A DNA stretch of 64,000 bases from Cymbidium sinense (GCA_021442155.1 CM038217.1:145635643-145699642); one strand, 5' to 3'. Positions 1 through 13,526 are shown, counted from the first letter of the stretch. Notes: generated from the sequence alone by a model not told the origin. Numbers and translations: made by a program.

Positions 1-1890
1 TTGCATCATTTTCTATCTCCATAGATTTTGAATTTTGAAATTTTGAAAATTTGAACCCACATCCAACAACTTGGAAGTGTTAAGTGGGGTTCAAATGAAT
101 TTGGAAAGATTGATTGAAAGAAGAATTTGAATATGAATCCAAACATCAACAAATTTGAATATGTTCAAATATGTATTCAAGATTTTGATAAGATGCTTCC
201 ATAGGTTCATTCTGTTTTGAGTTTTAATTTTTGATTTGGATTTGGAGGACCCTTCCCTTTAACAAATTTGGGTATGTTAAAGTAAGGGTCAAATTGATTT
301 TATGTTGTTTGAATGTTTTGGAATTTTAACTTAACAAATTTAGGTATGCTAAGTAAAGTGAAAGTGATTGTTTCCTTTTGAAAATTTTGTTTTGTTTTGA
401 TTTTGGAAAATTTTGGAATCCTTGCTTAGCAAATCTAGGTATGCAAAGTGAAGAACCCAAGTATATTTTTGTTTCAATTTGAAAATAAGATTCTTAGCAA
501 ATTTAGGTATGCTAAGAAAATCTTAAGTGTTTCATTTGTTTGGAAAATTTTGATTTTTGAAAAGGGTAGGATCCTTTAGCAAATTTGGTATGCTAAGGGG
601 ATCCTAAGGTGCTTTATTTTGTTTTTTTTGTTTTTTTTTTTTGAAATGATTGAAAGTGGAGATTCAACTTTAGCGAATTTGGTATGCTAAAGATGAAGTC
701 CACTTGGTTTTGTGAAAGGGAAATTTCACTTAGCAAATTTGAGTATGCTAAATGAAATTCCAAGTGGTGTGTTTAAAATTTTGATTTGATCTTTGATTTT
801 GAAAAATAGAAACTTCTCCTTAGGAAATTTGGTATGCTAAGGGAGGAGGTTCCAAAGGTGTGTGGGAAATTTTTGTTTTGAGTTTGGAAGCTTTACTTAC
901 CAAATTTGAGTATGTTTGGTGAAGTTCCAAAATGTGCTTGGGGATTTGAAAATTTTTGATTTGATTTTGGAAACCTTACTTAACAAATTTGTGTATGTTA
1001 AATGAAGTTCCACAATGTATTTTGAATTTTGAAAATTTTTGAATTTTGAATTTTGGAAACCTTACTTAACAAATTTATGTATGTTAAATGAAGTTCCAAA
1101 ATGTGTTTTGAAATTTTTTTTTTAATTTTTGATTTGGGGAGTTTACTTAACAAATTTGGGTATATTAAGTGAGGTTCCAAATGTGCTTAGAAATTTTTGA
1201 AACATGATTGTTGTAGTTTTAATGTTTTGAAAAGAGGATTTCAATTCAACAAATTTAAGTATGTAGAATGGAGATCAATTTTATTTTTGAAATATGAAAT
1301 TTTTGTGTGTGATTGTTGTTTTTTGAAAGAGTGGAATTCCAACTTAAAAATATATGTGAAGTATGCTTAAGTGGGATTTCCTAAATGATATTTTATTTTT
1401 AATTAGGGATGAAATCTTTATTTAATAAACCTAAGTACATTAAATAAAGATCTTCATATGTGCTTTTTGAAAATTTTAATTTTGTTTACAAATGAACTTT
1501 CCATTCAATAAGTCTGAGTATATTGAATAGAAGAATTCATATGTGCTTTTTTTTAAAGTTTTATGATTATGATTTTGATTTTGGAAAACATGATTGTTCA
1601 TTTTATTTTGTGAATGAAATCTTCATCAAAGTGAATTGAAAGAAGATATTCATTTGTGCTTTTGGAATTTGTCATTAGTTTTTTTTTTTTTTTTGGAAAA
1701 TCCCTGCATGTAACAATTATGTGAATTGTTAAATGAAGGTGAAAAAATTTTGTGGGAAATATTTTATTAAGCGCATTTTTGAAAAAGGTGCTTTTTACAA
1801 AGCAAAGTTCTTTATGGAAGATTTATTATTTTATGATGAACCTTTCCTTATCAAGAAGATGATAAGGAGGAAGTCTTAAAGATGTTTCTT
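1..1890 (-). repeat. Stem-loop array in the 5' leader of element A
   Basis: About 20 imperfect inverted repeats spaced roughly 70-110 bp apart. The common core is CTTAACAAATTTGGTATGTTAAG-like: two short complementary arms around an AAATTTGGTA-like loop. Arms vary between units (TTAGCA/TGCTAA, TTAACA/TGTTAA, CCTTAG/CTAAGG, TTTAATA/ATTAAATAAAG) but generally stay complementary. Clear units lie near 248-291, 488-524, 569-606, 722-763, 810-853, 969-1,011 and 1,411-1,455. The same kind of array recurs at 53,271-55,100 in the same position relative to a primer-binding site and LTR, so I infer it is the transcribed leader of a minus-strand retrotransposon whose body runs off the left edge of the window. 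No coding capacity is visible; the 60-codon ORF inside it is low complexity. Confidence 0.8.
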
Positions 1891-2144
1891 TTATTTTAGA
1901 TCTTCTCATTTTATCCATTAGAGAAACCCAATGGGGGTTCTAAGACCAACGTGTAATGTGGTCCTAAAACCTAAAGATGTTGCCTAACTCAACTCAAGAA
2001 TGAAATGCGCTAAGTGCCAATGGAAAGAAGGATAGTCTTGGGTCCATACCAAAGTACAAATCCACTATCGTCGCTCAAAGATAATGATCATTTACTAAAG
2101 ACGAAGAGAGGAGCCATCCCCAGCAGAGTTTCTAGAAAAATTAG
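1891..2144 (-). other. LTR-proximal leader segment of element A
   Basis: Unique-looking leader sequence between the stem-loop array and the LTR. It matches 55,130-55,382 closely (shared landmarks: an AACCCAATGGGG-like stretch, GTCCTAAAACCTAAAG, AAGTGCCAATGGA). The match shows that elements A and 1 are copies of one family in the same orientation. The 92-codon ORF at 2,014-2,292 crosses the leader/LTR border and is not a gene. Confidence 0.65.
2117..2135 (-). other. Primer-binding site of element A (decayed)
   Basis: On the minus strand this reads CTAGAAACTCTGCTGGGGA. It lies about 9 bases after the LTR end. As I recall, Ogre/Tat elements use a tRNA-Arg primer site of the form TGGCGACTC-GCTGGGGA; this copy differs mainly by transitions. 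The same site is seen at 55,355-55,373. Confidence 0.55.
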
Positions 2145-5100
2145 TTGGTTAAAAATTCTTATAAGGGATTTGCCTTTCAAATATGTGGGGAGAAATGAAA
2201 GAGAAACCCTTACAAAAATTTGTCTTGGTAAGATGCCATGCAGATCCATAGATGTACTTATTCAGGTGATCATATACGTCATTAAGGAATAGTGTACTAT
2301 CTCGAAAGACAGAAGACACTACCCTTTAATGGAACCAATCACCTTAATAAGGACTCCTAAGGATGATGAGTCTGCATATGTACTAGAGATTCTTTCCCTA
2401 CTTTACATAGAAAAATAAAGCAAGATTTATTTTAAACCAAGTTTGTTAAGTTCCATACAGGAGCAAGCCCTCATAGTTAATTGCATCCTAAGGGATGGGA
2501 TCCCTTAGGAAAACTCTCGATTAAGGTATGATCATTGTCTCTGAAGATTTCAATAGGAAGAACTCTCAATTGATTGGTTTGTATTTGAATATCAAATGGG
2601 ATTGATCAAAAGAGGAAGTTATTATCTAATCCAAATTGAGAATAAGTAGGAGATGTTGATGATGTTAGGAAACTTAGCGAGCATCTCAAACTATCCAATA
2701 GTTGGGCTTTACATTTTAGAAATTGATTTAATTTATTTGAGTTGTATTTTTCATTAGAATTTTAGGACTTAAAATTCCTTAACACAAGATTAAGAAATTA
2801 AGAGAGAATTATGCTTATGGCCCAAAAGGGGAGAAAGCAACCTCTAACCTAAATCGAGCTTTGGCAAGCAAGTATAACCTCTAAAGCAAAAATGGGTAAT
2901 TAGTTTTCCTCCACAAGAGAGGACAAACCACCTGACAACTTAGACTTACAACCGCTTGGGGATGGCCACCAACTAACTCCTCCTACAATTTTAAATACAT
3001 GTAGGCAAGTCTTTATGCTTATGCAAGATAGCTAGGCTATTTTTATTTAGAAAGAGACTAAGTCCTTAAACTCACTCCCTAAAGAGACTAGATTATGTAA
3101 AGGGACATGCTTCAAATGACCTAAATCTAATGCATTTAAAATTTTATTTTATTTCATTTTTTGACAATCATTTTGACTCAAGCTAAAAGGCTTTTTATGA
3201 CTTATGCATGAGAAAGAAGATTATTGGCCAAAATGAGCTAAAAGTTTAGGAGGTGAGTTTCCACCACGGCCCTCAAAGGTCAAGTTGGGTTCTCTGGCAA
3301 AGATGGAAGCTCTCTAATTAAGAGTGAAATAAGATGTTGCTGTGCATGATATTATAAAGAAAAGAACTCATCTAGCTAAGGGGTTTCTATTTCTTTTATC
3401 TTGATTTTAATCCTAATCCTTAGGTGAGATTATGAGTTATTTAGTTTTAGTTTGAATTATTAAGTTGGGTAAAAGATTTATTTTTCACCTAATCCACATC
3501 CAAGCTATACATAAATCAAGGAAGAAACTAGAAAAATCATGCCACTTAATGCGCAAGCTAAAAAAACACCAATCAATTTATAAAACTAGCACAAAAAGAA
3601 TAAATGGCCGTTTATGGTCAGGCACCACTGCACAAACCTAAAAATATTAAATATGGGTAGCTAAGCTATACCCTTATACAACTTGGATTACAAATGAATT
3701 AAATTATAATTTAAGCAAAGGAATTAATTATTAGGGGTCTTCAAGCTTTGTTCTTCTTCTTCTTTCTTTCTTTCTTTCTTCTTTCTTTTGGATCTTCCTT
3801 TGGATGGTTGAATGGTAGATGCTCCAAGGCTTCACATGGTCCATAAGATGAAATCTTATGACCAATGTTCATCCCAATCCCCATAATAATTCATTCCAAA
3901 ATCCTACTTATGCAAATTTTTTCATGAAAAAGGAAAAGCATAAATCTAATTAATACCTGCAAAACAAAAGTTAGTCAAATCACCGCACACAAATCCAAAT
4001 CATGTATATTGGACTTGTCACCCCACACATGGGTGGCTAAGTCCACCTGGCCTATGGATTATGCTAAGGGGTATAAGCACCTGCAAGCAAGAAGCATTTA
4101 TATTTTTTATTTATGATAGCGCCCCTTTAGCATAATCCCCTCCAGAAAAGAACAGTTAGACTAAGCACATCCTACCATTCATTCTATGAGCATACACCCT
4201 AACATTCAGTAGAAAGCATTTATCACAAAACAAAACATAACATCAAACCATGCACCAACCTAACCTAAAGCTAGAAGTGGTGACTTAGGCTAATGTGTGT
4301 GCTTTGGAGGTTTGTGTGGTATGCTTAGCTTAGGACTTTATGTTCAATTTTTCTAAGTGTGAAAGGCATTTCAACTTATAGGAGGGTTTCATTTAAGTTT
4401 GTGTTTTGGATTATTTTTATTTCATGTTTTAATTTTTTTTAAGTGAAATCTACAATTAATTACTAAGTTATAAAGAGAGGAAAAGAGAAGGGAAGTTCTC
4501 TTTCCTTCCCTAATCCTTAATTAATTTCTAAGGTAAGTTCACATTTTAATTTCATTTAGATGAATGTTTTAATTACATCTTTTAATCAATTCTAAGTTTA
4601 GACAAACTCTAAACAAACCTATTCAAAAAGAAAGACATTTTAAGATTAAGAAAAATGAGTCAAAATTCACATAACAAACATTACTTTAATTCTTTCCCAA
4701 CATATATAACATACATATGGATAGACCCTAAGCATATCTATACATGCAATGAGAATAGTTAACACACTTTATGATGCATGCTAAGTAATCCATTTAAAAA
4801 AATTTAGAAGATTTAGATGCATTATTTTTCTTAAATAGAAAAGATTTTCCTTATCCAAGATTTCACACACATGCATGAAAGTAAGAAAGGCATAAGTGAG
4901 TATAGCGCCATTGTTAACCATAGGTGTAAGGTATAAGACCTACTTAGGGATGCTTAAAGCCTCACAACCTCAGGGTTATCCATAGTAATATACCACTTTC
5001 CTTAAGTGCTAACATGCATATAAAAGAAATGAAATGAAGAAGGAATATGCAAAAGTTATTTAATAGTTCCATTTTTATTTATGCAATTTATTCATGCAAG

Positions 5101-6620
5101 TGTAAGCAATCCTCCTTAAGTGATAGCATACCGGTGAATAAGGTTTGGAATTAATTAAGTGTTGGGTTCTTTCAAATGAACCCTACATCTTACCAACCCA
5201 TATTCAAAACCATGCTAACATAAGAAAGGAAGGAAAGGCTACACTACACATGACTTTATAATCCATCACATGCAAACTTATAATTAGGATATAAGAATAG
5301 CACACTTTCATATTTGATGTTTCATTTATAGGTTTTAAAAATATTTTGGATTTATTAGTGATAATAGCCATTCATATTCTACTTTGGCCAACACATGCAC
5401 ATTTGACATAAAGTAAACAATTTCATTTAAAAACTTTGAAAACATGAAATCATGGATGCACAAATCACACGACATATAATTTAACATACTTGGAAAGATC
5501 TAAAGCAATGTGATCATGTAAATAAACTCACTTTACTTAATTCCTAAAGACATTCTTAAAGAATAAGAAAACTTAGAATAAATCAAAGTAAATTTCAAAA
5601 TGATTTTGGTTTGTTTAAAGTTTGACTTAGTTTTGAAAAGGTGAGATGAGTTTGCTATTCCTAACCCATTCCAACATGTGTTTTAATTTTTTTTTTAATT
5701 TTTAGATAATTAAATCCATTTTTTTAGCATTGATTAGGTTAGGGTATGCATTAAGTGGCTTAATTAACCCTTGCCTACACCACCTTAGAAAAATTAACTA
5801 AGTAATTATGAGCCAATGATATGACATAAAATCCATGAGGTATTTAAATTTGAAATATACCTAGTAATGAAAAGGTCTAATGCAATTTGGCTCACAATTA
5901 AAAGTTAATCAAGATAAGGAGTTTAGCTTAAGTACTTTTAAAATACCCTTTCACCCTTTCACACTAAGGGGTTTTAATTTTCTTAATTAGACTTAGGCTA
6001 TTAAGCACCTAAGAATCTACCCAAGGTAGATTAATTAGATTTGAAAAGTCTTTTAGAATTTTTGAAAAAATTTTAAATGGATAATTAATGAATTAACCCT
6101 TAATGAAGAAGGGATTAAGGAAAGAAGAGGGGTTTAGGGAATAGCTTAGGGGAAATACCCCAAAATTATTCTATAAAATCCCTACTCAATAGATTTAACC
6201 TTAATCCAACTTAATCGTAGGGAAAATCTACTAATTATACCTTAATTACCCATAATTACATGAAGGGAGTAATTAGGGAATGAGCTAGTAATTTTCCTAA
6301 TCAAGGTGTCAATAAATATTAAGAAAATTAGGGGAGGCAGAGGTCATCCCCTAAAATGAACCCTAGAAATTTAAGATCAATTGGTGGCTTAATTAGGGAA
6401 TAATTAGCTAATTAACATTCCTAAAGAAACCTAAATTCAGAGGAAAAGGGAAATCAAAATACATTGAAAATATTTTAAAAATATTTTAGATGGAATTATC
6501 TATCCATAACATTTTTCATTATATATTTTTTTATTTTTCTTGGAGTTATGATTTTTTGAAGGTTTTTTTGAATTAAGAAAGAATTAATAATAATCCCTAT
6601 CTAATCCTAAGCTAATACCC

Positions 6621-6680
6621 GCTCATGGCATGACACGTTGCAGCGGCAGTCTTCACGCTTTACACGTGTCATGCTGTGAG
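6621..6680. promoter_or_regulatory. CACGTG-type inverted repeat, LTR1
   Basis: GC-rich stem: CATGACACGT pairs perfectly with ACGTGTCATG across a loop of about 27 bases. It is the LTR1 member of a hairpin found in all seven LTR segments that cover this point, and sits in otherwise AT-rich sequence. The arms differ from other copies but still pair. Confidence 0.55.
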
Positions 6681-7471
6681 CCCCTTAACTTGTCAAGTCA
6701 AGGGAACAGCAACAGCGCACGTGCATTTATCCTTAGCCGTCTGATTGATCGGCTGAGGATACACCCGTGGTTTTAAAAGGAGAATTAATTTATAAAATGT
6801 GCCTAATAATCTCAGTCGTCCATCTAAAAATGCGCAGATGGATGACTAAGATGGGCTGAGTTCTTCCCTAAGGATGAATGTGAACCATTCACAATCCAAG
6901 GGGAGATCTGAGCCCAATCATTCATGGATTCATTCAAGACTCAACCCACACCATCTAAAGGACCAAAGTGGCCAATCCAACAGTGGATTTCACATGAAAT
7001 AGAAATTTCTTTCATAAAGGACCAACATCTCACAGCCTAAGTGGTCAAAAAATCACTAACCTCGCTAGAGATGATCACCAGTACTCGGGATCGATGAGGT
7101 AGCTTTGTCTAGTAGAGACCAAGCCCTGTTGAAGTTCCAAGCTCTTGAGATTGAGTGAATGAATGGGTGGACCAACTCCTCTTGACTCCCTTTACGGCTT
7201 TGATTGAACTAATCTTCCCCTTGCCTATAGAATTCATTTGGATGCTTGGGAAAGCTCGAATTGGTCCTTGGATGATGAGTGTAGAAGGAATTAGGCTAAG
7301 ATCAAGTGTAGAGAAAATTGGGAATCAAGGTGAGCTCCCCTATTTTTCACTGTGCAAACAGAAGAAGACAAGATCCAAATCCTCTCTAGGGGCCTTGGGA
7401 AAGCTCTCTAATGTTTGTTAACTCTCTCTAGGCATCAATTGATCAAGTGGAAATCAAATTTTCAGTGGATT

Positions 7472-7493
7472 AGGGGGAGTATATATCCCCCTT
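7472..7493 (-). promoter_or_regulatory. Palindromic TATA-like element, LTR1
   Basis: GGGGGAG / TCCCCC arms around TATATA. One of seven copies of this motif, always at the border between the TTGACC-rich U3 and the conserved leader. A core promoter is a plausible reading but is inferred. Confidence 0.5.
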
Positions 7494-7939
7494 TGGTAAT
7501 CAGACAATCGACAATAAGCTTGCTATTTTGATCCAATTGACCTCATAGGATGGGTTATTTTGATTGTTAGAGCAATGCACATGGTCAGTTTGGCCAGAGG
7601 AGTGGAAGGCTAACTACCATGTGCATCCAATTAAGCTTCAGGGGGAGTATGGATATTGAATTTCATGGTTATGGATTGGTTTGGTCCATGGGCCAAATGA
7701 GTTGACTCAAACCCATTGGGTTGGGTGCACCACTCATTTCTAGGTCCCCTTGAGGTTTTAGGAAAGTCTCAAGTGATTGTGATGAGTGTATGATTAAAAT
7801 ACCCATGGGCTAGGCCAAAAATTGTTCTATGGCTTAGGGGTATAATGGTCATTTTGCTATTTTTTTCAATTTGGGTATGTTTGGTATGTTGAGAAAATAG
7901 GTTGGGCCAAGTTTCAATGGATTTGGAATCCATTTGATA

Positions 7940-8830
7940 GGGTTTGGCTCATGTTGACCCATTTAGGTTAAAATGGGTCAACTTGGGTCAAGTTGACCAA
8001 TAGGTCAAATTGGGTCAAACCAAGGGTTAGGTCAAGTTCATTTGATCATTTGAAATGTTTTGGTGCCTTTGGTTTGGTTCAATTTGGTATAGTTTTGGTT
8101 TTGGCTCATATGACCCTTTTTTAGGTCAAATGGGTCAAGTTGACTATTTGACCCATTTGACCTATTTGTAGGTCAAGGGTAGGTTTTGGTTAGTCATATG
8201 GAATGGATTGGTATCTTTATATCCAATCAATTTGGGTTAGGTTCAATTTTGGCTCAACATGACCTCGTTAGGTCAAGTTGGGTCTAAGGTCAATTGGGAT
8301 AGGATGGGTATAGTTGTCCAATTGAGGCTTTGGTCAAGTTCCATAAGTGATTTGGGATGGACTTGACCCATTGGTTTCAATCAATTTGGCTTAGATCAAG
8401 TTTTGACACATTTTGGCCCTTTAGGTCAAAATGGGTCAACTTGGATAAATGGGCCAATTAGGCTAGGTTAGGCTTAAATGTTGGCTTGGTCAAGTTCAAA
8501 CGTAGGCCATGAGTGAACTTAGATCAATGGATTCAATCAATTTGACCTATAGTAGAATTTGGCTATGTTAGGTTTCATTTTGGGCTGAGTGTTGACTTGG
8601 TCAACCCTTAGGTTCGACTTGGCTTGACCCAATTTGGTTGATTGATTATCCCATGATGATTGCTGATCATGATGAGAGGAAAATATGAGTTTGATTCATT
8701 CTAATTTGGATAGGATCAAAAGTTGGCTCATAAGGGTACTTTAGGTCACTTTGGGTCAAATGAGCTTAGGTGGGTCAAATGGCTTGGTCAAAGCTTGATT
8801 TGAAGTTGATTGATCTTGTATATAAACTTA
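7940..8830 (-). promoter_or_regulatory. TTGACC (W-box-like) array in U3, LTR1
   Basis: Dense TTGACC/GGTCAA hexamers on both strands, often as the palindrome GGTCAACTTGACC, lie upstream of the TATA-like palindrome in LTR sense. TTGAC(C/T) is the core bound by plant WRKY factors. A regulatory role is inference; the motif density is seen directly. Confidence 0.5.
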
Positions 8831-11800
8831 TGATTGAAATATAAATCCATTTATAAGAGGTTTAAAGTCAAATGGGTTTTGATCCATTTGATTTGATTGG
8901 TTTGAATTAATATTTCATTTATATCTTAGAATATAAATGAGAATATAAATGGATTATGAAAAAATTTCAAAGATTTGAGTAGGTTTAGATCATGATTTTG
9001 GTTAAGTCCTTAAGGGAAGGATTAAGGACTTAGAAATTTTTGATGGATTTTGGTCATGGGTTTCAATCATAGATTTCAATCATGGGTTTCAATCATAGAA
9101 TTGATTTGAGCCATGAGAAAATCAAATATAATTGATTTGGAGTTTGACTTGAAAGAAGGAAAGTGAGGAATGGTTTAAGCTAAAGGGTAGGAAATTTTCC
9201 TAACACCCCTAAGGCATGACCTATTCCTATGGTTAACTCTTCTACATCTTCTAGGGCTAGGGGAGTGTGCACCTAATCACTAGATGTGTCTTAAGACTAA
9301 GGAACTCTTAAAGTATAAGAGAAATCCTATGTCTAAGAGAGAGGTGTTGAAAGCTCATTCTAAAAATGAGATCAACAGTTGGGACACCGCATAGATCCAC
9401 AGATGTTCTTATTAGGGTGATCGGGTGTGAGATTGGGGAATGATGTACTATCTCGAGAGACATAAGTCACCATCCTACAATGGATCTAATCACCTAATGA
9501 GGTCTCCTAAGGACAATGGGTCTTTGAATGTACCAGAGATCTTTTCCCTACTTTACATGGAAAAGTAAAGCAGAATTTATTTTAACTCGATTTTATTAAG
9601 TTCCCTATAAAGGCAAGCCCCCATAATTAATTACATCTTAAGGAATGAGATTCTTTAAGAATACTCTCGATTAAGATAAATGATTATTGTCTTCAAAGAT
9701 TTCAAGGATATGACTATCAACAAATTGGTTATTTTTGGAAAATCAAGTGGGATTGATCAAGAGGAGGGAGCTATTATTAAAACCAAAGGGAGATGAGTAA
9801 GAGATGCACACGATGCTAGGAAACCTAGAGAGCATCCCAAACTATCTTATGGTTGGGCTTTATATTTTTGAAATTTGAAGAGGATTATATGTTTGAGTTG
9901 AATTTTTTTTAGAAATCTAGAGCTTACAATTCCATAATACAAGATCATAAAAATACCTAAGAGGTGAAGGTTTGTGCTTGTAGTTTGCAAAGGAAAACAA
10001 CGATCTCAAATCTTAAATTTAGGGAGCTTTGGTGTGGGCCAAGACACAACATAAATCTAAGGTGAAAATGAGTATATGGTTTATCTCCATAAGAGAGAAT
10101 AAATCACCACCATGGACTTACAAATACGGGTGGCCAACAAAATCCTCCTACGATTTTAAATACATGTAGACAAGTCTTATGCTTTGCAAGATTAGGCTAA
10201 GAAAGGAGACTAAGTCCTTAAACACACTCCTTAAAAGACTAGATCATAAAGGGTTTTAATAATGACTTAAATTTAATACAAATTTGGTTAAGTTTTATTT
10301 TGATTTTTGGACATTTTATTTGACATAGGCTATGGGATCTCATATGCCTAAGGCATGAGAAATTGGTTATAGGCTAAAATCAGCAAGAAGGAGGTGTGTT
10401 TTCATCATGGTGGTTCAACTTAGAGTGTTTCAACTTAGGTATGAAGGGTTCAAGTTAGAGGGTGGTTTCATTTTAAGTGATTTAATTAATTTTTCAATTT
10501 TATTTGATGATTTGATTTGATTTGAATGAACCTACACTTAATTACTAAATGTAGTAAAGAGAAGAAAAGAGAAGAGAACTTCTCTCTCATCTCTACTTTA
10601 AGTAATTTCTAAGGTAAATTCATTAATGATTTTTCTTTATTGAATATTTTATTATGTGTTTTAATTAACCCTAAGTTTAGATTTGCTCTAAATAAGCTCA
10701 TTCAAAAAGAAAGACATCTTAGGATTAGTTAAGGTAAATTACTATCACATAATGCAACCATTTATTTCTTTCCAACATGTATATCATGCATATGAACAAT
10801 CCTAAGCATATCTATACATGCAATGCAAAGCTTAGCACACCTTAATGATGAATGCAAAGAAATGTTTGATATTCCATGATGCATGATTTTGTTAAGTAGA
10901 AAAGAGGGAATCTTTTATCCGTTAACGAAATGCACATCCACATGTATAAAAGATATAAGTGAGTACGATGCCATTATTTTCTACACCAGGGGTGTAAGGT
11001 ACAAGACCTACTTGAGGCTACTTAAAGCCTCACAACCCTAGGATGTCTAGACTAATATATCACTTTTCTTAAATACATGTAAATGTACAAAAAGAGACAA
11101 ATGGATGAAGAATCATGCAAAAGATTTATGTTTGAATTTGGTTGTATAATTTACATGTGTAATATAAGGATCCTTCTTAAGCCATAACATGGGAGTGTAT
11201 AGAAATAGATTTAGGCAAGTGTTATGTTCTTTTCAAATGAACTATACACTTTGTAAAATCCTATACAGGTCCATGTTAAGAGAAGAGAAGAAAATCACAT
11301 AATACACATCTTTTGCTATAAGCACATGCAAGCTCATAAGTACTTAAAAGTATCATCACCTCATTTATAAATTTTGATTTAATAAGTTTTGAAAATAATT
11401 TTTGGTTTAATAGTGATAATAGCCACTCATATTCTTACGTTAGCCAAAACATGCAATTTGACATAAAGGAAATATTTTGTTTAATTGATTTTTCAAAATA
11501 AATGAATGAATGATTTCATATGGCACACAACATTTAGCATGCTTAGAAAGAAATAAAGTGATGTAAGCATATGACTTCATTCACCCTAATTAATTCCTGA
11601 AGACAATCCTATAAAATATGTTCATTTAAAGAGAATCAACACTCTTTACAGAGATTTTTATTTTTTTGAATTTGTTTTGACTTAGGAAATGTGAAAATAG
11701 TTTGCTGTCCTAACCCATTTCCCCCATGTGTGAATTGATTTAGTTTAATTTTTAGAACAATTAGATTGATTTTATATTTTATTTAGGTTAAGGTGTAAAT

Positions 11801-12651
11801 TAATTCCATTAATTACCCCTTACCTACACCACTTTAACATGATTAAACAAATAATTATGAGCCAACATATGATATGCAATCACATGGAATATAAATTAGC
11901 AATGCACCTAAGAGATAAAGGGGTCTAATGCAATTGGCTCATAATTATTGATTAATTAAGTTAAAGGATTTTCATTAAGTAATTTCATAACCTTCCTACA
12001 CATGTGAGTTGGATATAATTTTCTCAAACTTACCTTAGGCTTTTGAACACCTAAGGATCTACCCAGCAAGAGATTGATTAACTCCAGATTGATTTTGAAT
12101 GTTTGATTTGACTAATTAAGTATATCATTAGTGGAATTATCTTTAATTATATTTGAATTAAGCAAGAAAGGGGGTTTAGGGAATAACCTAGAGAAAATAT
12201 CCCAAACCCATTCCATGAACCTCCTCCTTACTTAAATAATATTTAATTACCTCAATTAAGGGATTAAATCACTGTTCATATGTTAATTACTCTTAATTAC
12301 ATTAAGGGGGTGATTAGGGGTTCATTAATTAATTTTCTTAATTAACTCATTGATAAATTTCATGAAAATTAAAGGAGGCAGAAGTCATCCCACTGAACAT
12401 ATCTGAGAAATTTGGAATTAAGTAATTAGGAAGTAATTAAGGTAAATAAATTTTTAATTAAACCCTAATTCAAGAAAATTCACTATTTAAAATCAATTAG
12501 AAATAATTTTATTGGATTCCCCTCTGAAATACCTTTAAAATGAGCTCTTATTTATATTTTTGAATTTTTCTACATTTAATTATTATTTTATGAAGTTTTT
12601 GTGATTAAAAGATAATTAGAATAGCCAAATTAATTAACTAATCATGTTGGC

Positions 12652-12690
12652 GCCATGTGGACTACTGACGCAGTGTGCTTTCCACATGGC
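12652..12690. promoter_or_regulatory. CACGTG-type inverted repeat, LTR2
   Basis: GCCATGTGGA pairs perfectly with TCCACATGGC across a 19-base loop. Other copies have CACGTG in one or both arms, so here both arms have changed and pairing is kept. Confidence 0.55.
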
Positions 12691-13505
12691 GTGACGTGAT
12701 TGGTTCTTTAAGTTGTCACATTGCGATCCGCGTCAATTGGTGGTGCAACACGCTTTCCCATGGGTTATCCATCAAAGATCGAACGACCATGGTTAATCCC
12801 GTGGTTCTAAAGGATTTGAATTAGTGGATCTAATCGATTTAATCAGGGTTGTCTATCCAAAACATGTGAGATGGATGACTCATGATTCATCCCTATCTAA
12901 GCTGCATGAGATGGAGGCCGTCCATCCTCCACCACTTGATTTGAGCTCAACTAAGCTCGGATTAGGCTAGGATTTACCCCACACCATAAGAAGAACACAA
13001 GCATGAGATCCAATAGTTACAATCTAATGGGATAACAATTTCCTTCACAAATGACCAAGCAATTTTTAAGGGAGGATCAGTTTTGAGCAATACCTTATCA
13101 GAGGCTATCACTTGTGCTTCCAATAGAGGAGGTAGCTTTTTCTAGTTGAGAGGAAGCTCTGTTGAAAGTTTGAAGTCTTGATTTGAACTAGATATCTTGG
13201 TTGATCAACCTCCCCTTCAATGGCAACAGGCTTCGATCAAAATCCCCCTTCCCGTGGCTTGAAGACTTGGAAAACACCTTGGGTGAGCTCGACTAGGTCC
13301 CTTGATGGTACTTGTAAAGTGAATTTGGGTTTGGTGAAAAATTGAGTAAGTTGGAATTTTCTTAGGCCTCCCCTATTTCAGCTTCGAAGAAAACTGAGAA
13401 GGAGAAAGTCAGAGGGCTTGGAAATGGCTTTGGGAAGTTTGGAGAAGCTTGCCTTCAATCTCTCTAGCTTAATTGACTGCAATGAACTTGGTTTGAGTGG
13501 GAATG

Positions 13506-13526
13506 AGGGGGAGTATATCTCCCCCT
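13506..13526 (-). promoter_or_regulatory. Palindromic TATA-like element, LTR2
   Basis: GGGGGAG-TATAT-CTCCCCC, a perfect 7-bp stem with the TATA-like core in the loop. It borders the TTGACC-rich U3 as in the other copies. Confidence 0.5.

Larger units (their letters stand above)
2145..9377 (-). mobile_element. Giant LTR of element A (minus sense)
   Basis: An LTR of about 7.2 kb, non-coding. Its sense 5' end is TGTTGATC (at 9,377) and its 3' end, near 2,145, is degraded relative to the TGGTG/CACCA terminus of other copies. In sense order it holds terminal repeats, a palindromic AT element near 8,910-8,950, the TTGACC-rich U3 (7,940-8,830), the palindromic TATA-like element (7,472-7,493), leader (7,070-7,470), a CACGTG inverted repeat (6,621-6,680), a conserved ~110 bp box (about 4,900-5,010), a CTTT/GAAA tract (3,753-3,790) and the 3' part. 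All ORFs inside (for example 7,155-7,421) are chance. It joins LTR2 directly at 9,377/9,378, so element A probably inserted into the end of LTR2. Confidence 0.8.

Noticed and set aside
7155..7421. 88-codon plus-strand ORF in LTR1
   Set aside because: It lies antisense to the leader region, and equivalent frames in other LTRs are closed.
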